Of a stretch of 64,000 bases of DNA, positions 32,001-44,021 are shown piece after piece. Within the stretch, counting starts at the first letter, position 1; every line of letters begins with the position of its first letter. The DNA comes from Nymphaea colorata. Lineage: Eukaryota; Streptophyta; Magnoliopsida; Nymphaeales; Nymphaeaceae. The notes below the pieces were generated by a model. The model was not told the origin of the DNA and did not search any database. It saw nothing but the letters and a program-made list of their open reading frames with translations. The DNA is taken from contig NC_045141.1 of the NCBI RefSeq assembly GCF_008831285.2, positions 17,656,106 to 17,720,105 of the forward strand, written 5' to 3'. Made by a program: the position numbers and the translations under genes.

Positions 32001-33257
32001 TTGTTGCTATACTGCACATGAAATTTTTTTTGGACCCTATACGATAAATTCCTCATGGTTTATTACTGTTTACGTCTCAGACAATGTATCTCGTTCTGGT
32101 GGAAAAGTCTGGTGCAGAGGATGGACTGTCGTCAGTTGAACTAATGTTCTATAATGGATTTCTTTCACTTCCTTTTCTGATATTCCTTATTATAGCTACA
32201 GGAGAATTCCCCCATTCGTTGACTGTCTTGTTTGAAAAGGTTAGTCTATTAATTTGTGATTGTAGGCAATGCTAAATTTGACCAACAGCCGGAGCAATTC
32301 TATTAGATCTCTCACCAATGTGACATGGGTGCTGCAAATATGTGCCAAACCCTAGTTGGGTATCTGTTGCATGTGTGTGTGTGTGTGTCTGTGTGTGTGT
32401 ATATATATATACACATAGGCACCTACAACCAAGTTTTTTCTGAAAACTGGCACATGAGCAGCTGCACTCATGTGGCAGTCTTTATCTCCTTTTCTTTCTT
32501 GTCAAGGGTTCAAGCATTTGCAAGTGATGACCACTGGGAAGTAAAATGCTCGGCAAGCATTTTTATTCTCTAGTGCCGAGTTTCCCATCTACCTTGTGTA
32601 TGGTATCTGTACTATCCATCATAATTCACTTTGAAGATGTTCTGTTGCAATAAGATAAGACTGTTGATTATTCCTTACACTGGAAATGCTTCTAGATAGA
32701 AATCAAGTTAGTTGCACTTCTTGGCTGGTCGAGTTCATGTGGATTATGAAATTTTCAGAAAACCGAGAGCAGTCTAGAGCACTAGTCATTGCAGAAATGG
32801 CTGATAATAAGATTTCATTTTTGGATGGATTGAACTTCCTAACATCAAGTACTGCTGTCTGATTTTTGACAGGCTAATTCTTTTACGTTTTCAATAATCC
32901 TCATACTTTCATTGTTGATGGGCATCGTCCTTAACTTCACCATGTTTTTGTGTACAACGGTCAATTCTGCTCTCACCACAACCATAGTTGGAGTACTCAA
33001 AGGAGTGGTCTCCACGGTAAATGGCTGGTCTCTTCATGTGGTCTGCGGCTTAACATTTGGCCACGCTCTAATACTGCTCTGTGTCTCTGCAGACTCTTGG
33101 CTTTGTGCTGCTAGGTGGTGTAGACGTGCACGTGTTGAACGTGACTGGTTTGGTCATCAATACTGCTGGTGGGATCTGGTACTCTTATGCCAAGTACCAA
33201 CAGAAGAGGAGCATACCAAGAAAAACCAGCGTAGATGTTGAGTCGAACCACAGGTAA
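29003..33257 (+). CDS. Nucleotide-sugar transporter (NST-KT/SLC35D-like)
   Basis: Seven coding exons on the plus strand: 29003-29040, 30038-30143, 30221-30466, 31853-31963, 32081-32239, 32873-33016 and 33093-33257. Together they give 969 bp and 322 aa with consistent phases. The start is the ATG of MDNVAPEV, four bases into a CGCCATGG context. It has about ten hydrophobic helices and landmarks of the plant drug/metabolite-transporter nucleotide-sugar group: SYGIASMAMVFINKAVL, LQQLATTLLIHFGR, SLFYNANVAFALASLKGVN, YLVLVEKSGAEDGLSS, NSALTTTIVGVLKG and TLGFVLLGGVDVHVLNVTG. The C-terminus is basic (KYQQKRSIPRK), as in Golgi-located members. Such proteins exchange nucleotide sugars for nucleoside monophosphates across the Golgi membrane; the substrate here is unknown. 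I believe it belongs with Arabidopsis At5g55950, from memory. The stop codon AGG TAA also resembles a splice donor. Confidence 0.92.
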
Positions 33258-36200
33258 TCCCAATCTTGATAAAGACGGCAAATGGCCTAATCTTTTGCTT
33301 GTTTTTCAGTGCTGTTGCTTACATCCAATTCAGAAATGGTTAAGGGAAAACCAATAAATGGGAAAAAAATTTATTCTTTTCATTGTCATAATTCTTGTTT
33401 TTCGAAGGAAGTTGGCTCTTCTGTGCTGTCATATGGACACTCAGCGGAAAGTACCGCAAAATTTATGTAGTTGCTCGTTGTAAAGGCCACAGTAGAAGCT
33501 GACACATGAATAAATCATAATCCATCTATACTTACGTTTTCTTTAGTAGAATTCAACATTTTGCACCATCTGAAAAAACATTCTTGTTTCGTTGTTTGGG
33601 ATGCAAGTTGCCATATTGCCCCTCTTTCGTACTTGCTTGGTGAAAATAGCACTGGGTTCAGCCCCATGCCCGTATTACTGAAAATGTAGAAAAATTTCCA
33701 CGTATGTGGTTGCTGAGAAAGTATTGCAAACCAGTCATAGATCTCAAACCTCGGATTTTCTCCTGAAGGAGTAAGAGGAAGATTTTTAAGGAGAAGGTTT
33801 TTTCATGGGAAAATGTTAATACATTTAACTCTGAACATACGAGAAAATGTGCAACAATATAGTCAGGGGCAATACTGAAAATTTACATGACATGCAAATC
33901 TTTGTCACCCGGACATGTCGTTTTTCGAATTGTGATTTTTCCTTTCAATCATGATAAGGTTGATAGCTCTTCAAGTTTATCGTCTGGATGCGTCTCAGTT
34001 TGCCAATAACAGCTTCATACACTGCATTTAAGAGGACCCGAAACATCTTAAATTGAAAAACGTTAAGAATTCTGTAGTCGACATGCTGCCATAGACTGAT
34101 AGCCTTCTTCCTAACTTCATGTTGCCTGTTATTAAGAAAGGAAAATGTGTTCCTGCGCGAACGGCGTTGGCCGCCTTGGGCAGTTCTGCCATTGCAGTGC
34201 TCTAAAAACTGAATTACACTCCCAACGGTTTCCACTCGTCAAATCAAAGCAAACACCAGTACAAATTCATGTTTCTATTCTTGAATTAATTCGTTTATTT
34301 TGGAGAATTTGCAACTAACTATTCAACTTTTGACATGATTGCAAAGAACTGCATAATGTTTAAGAAATTACAAACACATGGTTCATGAATGAGAAGCATC
34401 AAAACATATTCAATGGCTATTTTAACTCATAATAAAAGGAAAAAGCATCTTCAAGAAAGAAAAGTTTACAAACTATATTGTTTAAGTTGAAATGTCCACA
34501 ATGTCGACCGTGAAAAGTCCTGATCTAAGTGTACTTTACTTTTATTAGGGATAAAATGATCATTTCAAATGTCTTTGTTTTTTTTCTTTCATGAAGTATG
34601 TTTGCGATTAATTTGTTAAATAAGTGATTATTTGTAATCTGTGAAATTTTAGGTATGAATTTATCAATATATCAAAAATTGACTAGTTGTCCGTATTTTC
34701 CTCTATTTTATTGTATTTCTTTTATAATGACCAAGCGGCCCCAGTGGCCAAACTAGTATTCAATGGACTTAACCCCTAAGAGTGAGCTTCAACTACCGTA
34801 AGTCTGCGAGGCCAACAAGATGGAAGAACTCCGAGGGCAGAACAAACAGTCTTGGAATTGGAACTTGTTCTGATCAGTTCACCTCCGACACCCTTCACAT
34901 CCCCTTCCGTGGTGCTTGCTCTCAGGCGACAGTATAGATAGTTCGTTCTCCACATCTGGGAACAAGCCATCACCTTTGGATTGCAATACTGTCGTTATCA
35001 AGTATCGGTCAATACGATACGGTCCCATCGACAAAATCATGTTTGGTCGACAAGCATAGTATCGCAAATAAATATTTGAATTATTTTAAATTGCTCTAAA
35101 TTATCTTTGTAATATAATAATAACGAAACCATCCGATACGGGCCAATACGTGACTGCATTGCTTATTGAATGATATGCCATATTATTCAGCGAGACGCTG
35201 CGGCCCCGATACGGATACAACAATAGCCGACTGTACTGAATGTTGAGGGCATGCTTTCTTCCTTCCACCTACGTAAGGTTGAAGTGAAAGGGAGATTTTT
35301 CATGGTGGCGATGGAGGAAGTAGGTGAAAACCTCACATGGTTTTGAGTGGTTCAGTAACTATATGTTTTTACCACCATCCTCTACCACCTGGATGGTTGA
35401 AAACAGAAGTGCGTTTCGTAGATTGAAGGATAAGTTACCATGAAAGTAATAGTAAAACTTTGGATACGTACTTCTATTGTGTTGAAAACTTTACCTTCTC
35501 AATAAACGTCAAGTAATTAATCATAAGATAGGCGGTACATCTCCTACCGTTAGCGGACAGTCCCCCATTAAATCGTGTGGTCCTTAAAAGAGTTTCATGT
35601 TATAAGAAAGACAGAAAAGAAAAGGATACATGGATGTTGAAGAAATTAATGTACTTTGTGAGAACCCTGACCACCAAAGTTAAAAATTTAATAAAAGTCT
35701 CAGTAGATGCAAATAAATTGATCTTTTATCATTTCTAAACTTTCCACTAAGATGTCACTGCCTCACAATAATTGAAGCACACGTCAAAAAGTTGCAGAGG
35801 AATCTTTTTAAGAGAACTCAATGGTTCAAGGCTTCGGAGATGGGATAAAGAAAGGAATGGATCCAAAAACCCCAAACAATAGAAAAAAGGATTTCTGTTT
35901 CTTTAATCAAAGTTTATGTGAGATCTATATTTGGTCGAGGTTGAGGATAAGTAGGAGCAAGCTTTTACTACGTTTTTATGACAGCAGGGAATCATGGCAG
36001 ATGTGCTTTAATAAAAGCGAACAACTAAGTCTGTCAGAATACTAATCCTGATGCATAACATGAGAACTTGGTTCTGGTAAATTAAAAACAGTTCCATTTG
36101 TTCTGAGCCATGGCCACATGAACACGCACTTCACTGCCGAATAAATAATGGTATTTCTTGCTTCAGACCAAGCATCGCATGCTTCAGATGGCCGGAAAAA

Positions 36201-38577
36201 TCACCGAGTTTAATCGGACTTGTCATTAGATCTACCAATCTATCCAAAATATAGATGAACTTTTTTTGGCTAATTATGATGTGTTCATGGTTGTTCCTCA
36301 ACGCGAACACTAAGTGCTCCCTTGTTCGCCGGGAAAAGTATTCCGACCACCATCTAAGCTTACGGAAAACAATACATGTTCCATAAACTAAATGCTACTT
36401 TTTCTCTCACTTGGAAAATTTTAACTTACCTAAGTTTACACCTTACTGGGGTTTGATATCGTGGCCAGGTTTGGGCTGTTACAAAATAAGTTAAAGTTCA
36501 CAACCCATAAATGTCGTTTTTTGTAGTAAGCCAAATCACATGCATATATCGGCCTTTAAAAGGTATTTTATAAGGAGAACACTGTGTTCTAAAAATAAAT
36601 GTTATAAGAATATAATCACATTATTATTTCAAACAAAAAAAACATGGGATGATAGAATGGTGTTTTTATATCCAACAATGGCATAATCATATCATATTTC
36701 TTAGAATAAAAAAATGATGTTATTGGAATGCATACTTTAAGAATATGAGTTTCAAGAACACATTGTTCTCCCTATCAAAAGGGCCCAAGGACATGCTAAG
36801 AACATGTTTCAAGAACACAACGTTCACCTTTAATGCTGTTAACATTGCGACTACATTTCACTACTTAAAATACACGGTTCCTTTTGTTTCTGTAATGAAA
36901 AAAGGGGAAGAAAAAAAAGGAAAGAAAAAGAGAATCCAGAGCCCTTGTGGGTAACCGAGCATCATAAGTGGAGTGCAGAAATATCACCGGTCTGATGGTG
37001 CATCATTTATTTGTTCCCGTGAAAGTGGGCAGATCTCTGCAGGCATCTCGCCACCGAGCTCACGCTTCCTGTACAGTTAAGGCCTTTTCCTTTTCTTTCC
37101 TTGCTTCTTTCTTTTAAGAACCCTTGGCAAGGTTCTCGCGCCATTTGAAAGAAAGAGATCGAAAGATGGAAAAGCTAAAAGAGTTGCTCTTCAAGTTGTC
37201 GCTGTCCTGTACAAGTGTGACGAAGCAGTAACCAAGCGACGGCCATTCAACTGAGCATCTATTGAAATTAATGGCATCCATGACCAGGGCCCATCGTTTT
37301 CCGCAGAACACTGTCCCGGAGAAAATCGCATCTTAAAAGAAAGGCTAAAGCGAGAAGCACCATCTCCATTCTAGTGCTTTGCTGCTCCTAAAGTAGGTGA
37401 AGGGATCCATGGCCCAGTCTCTCTTTCTCTTGGGGAAAGATTTCAAAAGTGAAAATCAAATCTGAACCAGGTCACATAGTGCGATCGGAATAGTAGTTCT
37501 GACTTGTTTCGCCCACCGACTCAGGTTACTGGGTAGTTGCTAGTTCGAGTGCCATGGGTGTCAACCAGTTATACAAGCTAATGTTCTAGGTTCAGACCCT
37601 TGGCTCGACGAATTTCAACCCGCCTCTTGGCAATTTCGGCTTCAACTTTAAAAAGGTTAAAACTAAGACAACTATCCTCACAAGTCACAATCTTCAATAC
37701 AAAACGTGTTACAAACGGGACCTTTGGCTCGAAGGTTCCCATCCAACCGCAGTGGTCAAAATAGTAACCCAACCCCTTTGGATCTAAGGAAAACCTTAAC
37801 TTGAACTTTCTTGAGCTGTCAAGATTTTTTTTTCTCTTATTTTCTATGCTTATTATTCATATACTTATAATTTTGATTTACCCCATTAGTGAGACCTATG
37901 AGAACAAAAAATATTAACTGCCCACATGACATCAATGCATAAATATTGCACCAAAAAAACGCCGTTCTGAATGTAGTGGAGGTCTTTTTAATCCCATTTG
38001 CCAATAAAAATACATACATACAAATCCGTACATGTTTTGTTGCTGAATTACTAATTTTCATTTTTTTTTATTTTTTTTGCAATTTGATATGCTCCATTTG
38101 TGAATAATTGACACCTGAACTGCTTTCTTTTTCCCAACTTAAAACTACGAATTGGAGCATGGTATAATAATAAAGCCATGCTTTAAAAGCCATAAAGAAA
38201 ATCCAAGATCCCAATTATTCGTAAGCATGGAGAATCACAATATCTTTTCTAGTAAAAGAATAAGAAATTAATTTGAAGACTGAATATGTATGTATAAAAT
38301 ATCTTAAATTCACGTGCTGTAATCAGGTAATGCAAGTACTTTTTATTATATAATATTATTCGATGTGGAACACCTTTACATGGTCAAACTCCAAGAGAAA
38401 CTCCATAATGAAGTCTACATGCATCACAATTACATTATAGATATATATATATATACATATCTGCGTGTGTGTGTGTGATATTTTTAACAGTATATATACA
38501 CACGCTTCCTTGATTGCTCACATATAATGCGTCCAGAGAAAGACAACGATGCGGATCTTAAAGACGAATAAAAATAT

Positions 38578-38613
<36 letters not shown>

Positions 38614-40754
38614 TCTTCTTCTTCTCACGTAAAGAACAATCCCTCTCTGCATAGGGAAGGAATTGGATCCCAGACGCCATTTTTCCACTCATGTCAAAAG
38701 CCAGCCTTGTCTTTTACCATCTCATCTCCATTTGGGTGTCTCACCTGGTTGGTGGGGGCCGAGATCCAGACCCGTTTCATCATCGAAAGTGGGGTTCATT
38801 GCTTGTAAAGCTTCGGCCTTTGATGTGTAGCTTTCTCTAGTTTATCAATTGACCTCAAAAGTATAGAATGACGTCACTGCCGACTTGTCTTCTAATTCAT
38901 CTTTTTTTTTTGTTTCTTAACAATGAAAAATCGATTGTTGTGGACAATCTCATTGCTGGATTTGCATCTTCTGATCTTCACCTGCAATAAAATAATGAAT
39001 GATTTCATAAAGTATTATTTTCTAAATGTCTAGTAAAATAACAAAGCAACTCGAGAATTCCGACGTGATATACTGTAAGACCCTAATTAGGCATGGTCAT
39101 TTCAAGCATGTTTGCCTTTCATTAGAATGAAAAATCACAACTTAGAAAAGAAGCTTTTTGTTGCGATCAAGAATATAAATGAATACCCTCATTTTGCCTG
39201 CTAGTTCCATATTCACAGATGTTCCAGCAACTTTACGTTATAGAGCACAAAACCTCTCGCTGTTAACTATAGTTAAGATTTTTTAACATGCGCTAATGGG
39301 GTGTGTGTGGGTTAGGGGCAATTTTTTTGATGGATGCATATGTTGTGTCCACAACCACGTAGAGTTATGCGGGGGCAAGCAAGTGAAAGCTCATCGTCGA
39401 GTAGGGTGATGATCAGCCGTCTTGCTTAATAGCATATAGTCGGCAATTGGTTTCGGCTGGGGACTTCCTCTCAATGAAAGTCTACCCCTATCCAGATTTC
39501 GTATGAAAATAGATAGGCACTTGAAGGAGTGACGGTGTTCTGACAGGAGCTCATGGTCACTGCTTGCTGATGGTGTGTCGTATGAGATTGATGAAAGCTT
39601 ACGCTACATTAAAATTAAGTTAAGGTTGACCAAAGGCTTGGAAAACCTTTGGTGGTGTGCGGGCCAAATAAGGCTTAACAAAGTCAGTCCCTGACAAGGA
39701 CAATCAATCACTTAATAAGCCTATGTTACAAATCATTCAAGATTCCTCACAAGACTAAACTTTTTCAGGTAGACTATTACAATTCACTCTTCCTCATGGT
39801 ACACTTGTCCATGCATGAGGGACCCCAAGTTCGGGTATTGAACCATTTTTGTATCATTGTGCATCGGGCTTGGGCTTCTTGGTAAGACAGACCCCAATCT
39901 ACCCCTTAACAGACCTCAATCTACCCCTTAACTGCTTCAGTTTTAATTGAAAAGAAAGTTATGAACCAAAATAATCAATCACTTAACAATTTTCTTTACA
40001 AATGGCTTAAGATTCCTCATCATTTTAGATATGAAACTAAACTTTGTAAAGTAAGATGTTGCATAACCAAAATCGTATTGAACTCAAATGCAATTCAAGA
40101 TTTGACACGAACTATGATATGAAACGCCATGAATTCAGATTTGTACTGTTGGATCTTTCAAACACACTCTTCATCGGTGTGTCACTAACATAAGGTTAAT
40201 TGATTATAGGGGTGGTAAAGGATACTTGAGGTATGAGTTTTGCCTTTTGGGACCGTACTGAATCAGATTTTATTTGTATCTGATGATCCGAAGCCAACTC
40301 AGTTGCAATATTCCCAGCTAATAATTGCTTATAAATTAAATTAAATTGTGGACACATGGTTCTTGTAGAGCTCATTAATGTCATATCCTCTTCACATGCA
40401 ATCCTTGACAGGGCACTTTGGGTCTGTGCCCTTAAAATTTGGGTCATGGTCCCAAGAACAGCGACCCACCAAAACTGCCCACTATCAAATCCATTCAAGG
40501 GAAAATGTATACAAAAATTCACGTAGCGCCTGTCATTTTGTAACTAATCCCATGACAGGGCCTCATGTTTCTTTATGAGCTATTATTTTTCTCACAACAA
40601 ATTTTCGACGGCGAAAATTAGATGGACATGGCAACTCAGTGGACCGAACCTATGAGAGATAAACTTAGATGACACGACAAGTTCAAAACAAGTTAGTCGT
40701 ATTAGAGTCATGTTGAATATGTAAAGTTATGTTTGAGATCCAAGACTGTATAAA
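33258..40754. other. Gene-poor intergenic region
   Basis: After the transporter 3' UTR no gene was recognised. Present are a stretch of CGATACGG-type repeats (about 34985-35220), microsatellites near 38440-38480, (AG)n at 38579-38611, and a 21-bp tandem duplication of an AATCTACCCCTTAAC unit at about 39893-39931. ORFs here are short, with non-protein-like composition. Confidence 0.5.
38579..38611. repeat. (AG)n microsatellite
   Basis: About 16 AG units read directly. Confidence 0.93.
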
Positions 40755-40930
40755 AAGGTGTAGAAGGATCTTAGTAACATGGATTTTAACTTCATGCTAC
40801 ATATTAAAAATCATGAATTTAAGGTCGGGTTTTTTTTTTTTTGAGGAGGGGGTGAGGAGAATGAGGTTGGTCCGATCTTAAATCTATGGATCTGAGATCA
40901 CCGCAGGAAATCAAACACAATCTAAAAGTA
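40755..40930. mobile_element. MITE-like segment related to 23563-23820
   Basis: It carries GAATTTAAGGTCGG, a GA-rich middle, GATCTTAAATCTATGGATCTGAGATC and AATCAAACACAATC, in the order seen in the other members of this small group. Boundaries are approximate. Confidence 0.4.
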
Positions 40931-41152
40931 TTATACACTTGAGTCTCATGCTATGGTTTTCATGATTTATATTCCCTTTTTAAAATGCCAACCTTAGCTG
41001 GTCATAGCTGAACATTTTAATACAGTTTTGAGCAAGGTTGGTGCCGCTTAATCACTAAGGTTTTGTAAAGAACAGCAAATGAAAGCTGAATGTCAAAAGG
41101 TGATAAGATTGGGAGCTCATAACTTCAGTCAAAATGTTCACTACTTAGGACT

Positions 41153-41990
41153 TGTTTGGCAATAGCAATAGGATCTGACTGACGTATTTATTTGCTCCAA
41201 GAATTGGGGCAGGTTCATCAAACACTTTAATATGTATCTGCTCCAAGAATTGGGACAGGTTCATTAAACACTTTAAAAATTATACCATGAATCTATGATA
41301 ATTTTTACAATTGATACACAAATAGTAACATCATATTATTGTTACCAATTAACTTCTTATGGACTATTAAACATGACTGTTTTGTGAATCTGCCATTTCA
41401 TAAATATATCCTATTCTTTTGAACGAATTCATGGATTATTCATGAAGTGTTCATAAGACAAATAACCTTTGGAAGTTCTTTGGCAGTACGAACATCATGT
41501 GAGTTTTCCACGAATTTTTCCTAATGTTGCATGAATCTACCTTAATTTTTTAGGCAGATTCATGAAACATTCACGTAATGTTTTGGCAATAAGAAAATAA
41601 CATATTGTTTCATGAGATTGAGCTAAGTTTATGAAATGCTTAGCTACAATGTTCCATGAATCTATCGAAATCTTTGGACAGATACCTGAAGTAGTATATT
41701 AATGTTTCAATTGAATCTATCCAAAACTTCGGACAAGTGTTCTATGAATTTGCTAGCAGGAACATTACTACAAAAGTGTTTCATGAATCTACTTCAAGAT
41801 TCAAGGAACACTACAATCTATGGGCAGATTTTAAAATACTCACACAGTATGACACTTTAGAAATTATTTATCCAGAATATGATTATTTTCATAGTCAGAT
41901 TTATGAAATAGTAAGTAACTGTCTCAAACAACCCTTTAATAACTCTAGAACATATTGTATATTTCGAAGAAGACAGGATAACATTTGACG
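41153..41990. repeat. Degenerate repeat of CATGAATCT-type units
   Basis: Multiple imperfect copies of a unit containing CATGAATCT and TTTGGGCAGATTCATGAAAC-like wording. It includes an evident tandem duplication: 41193-41230 repeats at 41239-41276 with a few changes. The outer edges read GGACTTGTTTGGCAAT and (inverted) AAGGGTTGTTTGAGAC, suggesting a decayed non-autonomous DNA element. The small element at 7121-7220 uses similar words. Confidence 0.45.
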
Positions 41991-43314
41991 GGAGGCAGAC
42001 ACTAACCCGTCTTTCCCCGCAAGTTTGCCCTCAACAACTTTGTACTTGGGTGGTAGGCTAAGCACATGAACCTACTCCATAATTGTGAAAAATTTGTGGC
42101 TTGGATCTTTTTTATCCAAAAAAGAAGAAACATGAGATCCCTTTTTAAAATTCATGTGATATTTACATATATTTTTTTTCTTCAAAATGTTACTTGTGTG
42201 AAATGCCCAAAATGCCCATGGTCGACATGTGGACCAATTTAAACGATATAATTTCATAATTTTACAACTTCTATATGGAAGAGCCCCGCATGGTCCATTT
42301 GTCGCTGACCCTCTCTTGTTGCCCAACTTGGGGGCAAGCACATGAGAGGGCACGTGCGTCTCCAAGCGTGCCAAATTAATAATTTAGCTCACTAGTAGGG
42401 TTATTTTATGGACAAAAACTCCAAATTACCAAAAAAAAATAAAATAAAATAAAAAAATGCTCCTTCACAAATATAATAAATGGCAGTCTCATGGATAACG
42501 TGAACTTGGAGTGTCGGTGGGTGGACCCACATGTTCAATTTTCCAAAGTGGGGGCAGAAAAATAAAAGGAGACAATTCGAAGTGCCACGGAAAAGTTTTC
42601 CCAGCCAATTAAAGCTTTTCTCATCTTTTCCCTTACCGTTTTTCCTATGAACTTTTCCGCACATTTAACGTGGGGGACATAAATAACATCTCAGCATGAG
42701 GCTGGATTTAGGTACGTAAACGGGTCGGGTCCGATCTAGTCTTTTGCCGAATTTGTCTTAATCGAATTCTATCCAGCAGACTCATTTGGATCCTTATTTT
42801 AAGAAACTGAATTCAAATCCGACTAGCATAATATCCCACATTTATAATAAGTAATGTCAGGATTTAGTGACAAGGCTTGTAGAATTTTTACAATAAATTT
42901 ACTGTTTTTGAGGGGTTGGCGCTCCAAGGAATGGGAGCTAGAAGGCAGTTAGTTTTTGTTTTAAACTCTTAAAATATTTAACTCTCTGTACTACAAAGGA
43001 GGTCATTGATATGCAAGTTGAAGCACGACAGAGTGACATCTCGAGACACAAAAAAAAAACTGCGTACCTTAAGAGCGAGAGGTTGGGTAGAAACTGTAGT
43101 CTTCGGAGCAGCCTAAACCCATCTTACCTAAATATAAAAGTACTTTGATATTAGCCAAAAAAAAAAAGCTCAAGATGGTCATAAATGTTAATGCTGACCT
43201 CTTTCTGTATATTCAGTTGCTTCTTTCTTTCCAAACACAGATGTCATACTACTAAAGTCCACCTGAGATGTACTTTTGGGTCTTGACTCCCATCTTTATA
43301 GTTAACCACAAATA
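41991..43314. other. Intergenic, nothing recognised
   Basis: AT-rich sequence with A-runs and no protein-like ORF. No structural RNA or clear transposon termini were seen. Confidence 0.4.
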
Positions 43315-43570
43315 GAAATGTCAACTAATCCGATTCAGATAAGATATATCCTTAATCATACCCGCTTTTTATGATATTCACATATTCGGATTCGAATTTA
43401 AGTAAAGAAAAGTCATATCCGAGTCTGAAATCTGTTTTACAATCCGAGTCTGAATTTTGAACCGGATTTTGTCAACTTTTAAAATTTAATAGCATTAGAT
43501 ATTGAATATTTGTCTAAAAATGAATCTGATCTGAATCCGTATTTGAATCCGAACGGATTATCATTTTCTA
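43315..43570. repeat. Dispersed AT-rich repeat with ATCCGAATC-type motifs, copy 2
   Basis: Shares ordered blocks with 7622-8062 (AAAGAAAAGTCATAT, then TTTGAACCGGATTT-like wording), in the same orientation. Confidence 0.55.
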
Positions 43571-43839
43571 CTTTTCTTTTTCAAAATGTCATTTTGGGGC
43601 GTAAGGGGCGCTTCTGTCGCGCCTGATTATCGTTAACTATATTGGTTAATATAGCTCTTATCAGGAAGCCGTTTTTGCATGCTGGCAGATGGTAAGGCTA
43701 CCATTTTCGAAGGGGATGTGCATGAGAAAATTTTGCTCCTTGTGCAGGGGAAAGTGGGGCATAGGAAAAACAGAGCTTTCGCATTCAATCGAGTATGTCT
43801 TCCTGCCGCTTTCTCACCACGTTGTTTGTTTCACTTGTT

Positions 43840-44021
43840 CAGGGGCAGAGGCAGAAGCAAGGGGGGCCGGTGGGGTCGTGTCGCCTCCTCAGGCTTGGAA
43901 AATTTAAACTTTACATGCATAAAATTTTGAAATTTTCTTGTGAGAATTGAAAAAAAAAACATAACAACCCCTTTACCAATTGCTCATCAAGATTAAAATT
44001 CTGGCTCTTCCTCTATTCAGG
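43840..44021. mobile_element. CAGGGGC-ended element remnant
   Basis: The left end CAGGGGCAGAGGCAGAAGC and the right end, inverted, AGGAAGAGCCAGAATTTT resemble the CAGGGGCGGAGCC ends of the element at 11484 and the remnant at 57807. It is degraded, with no target duplication seen. Confidence 0.4.
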
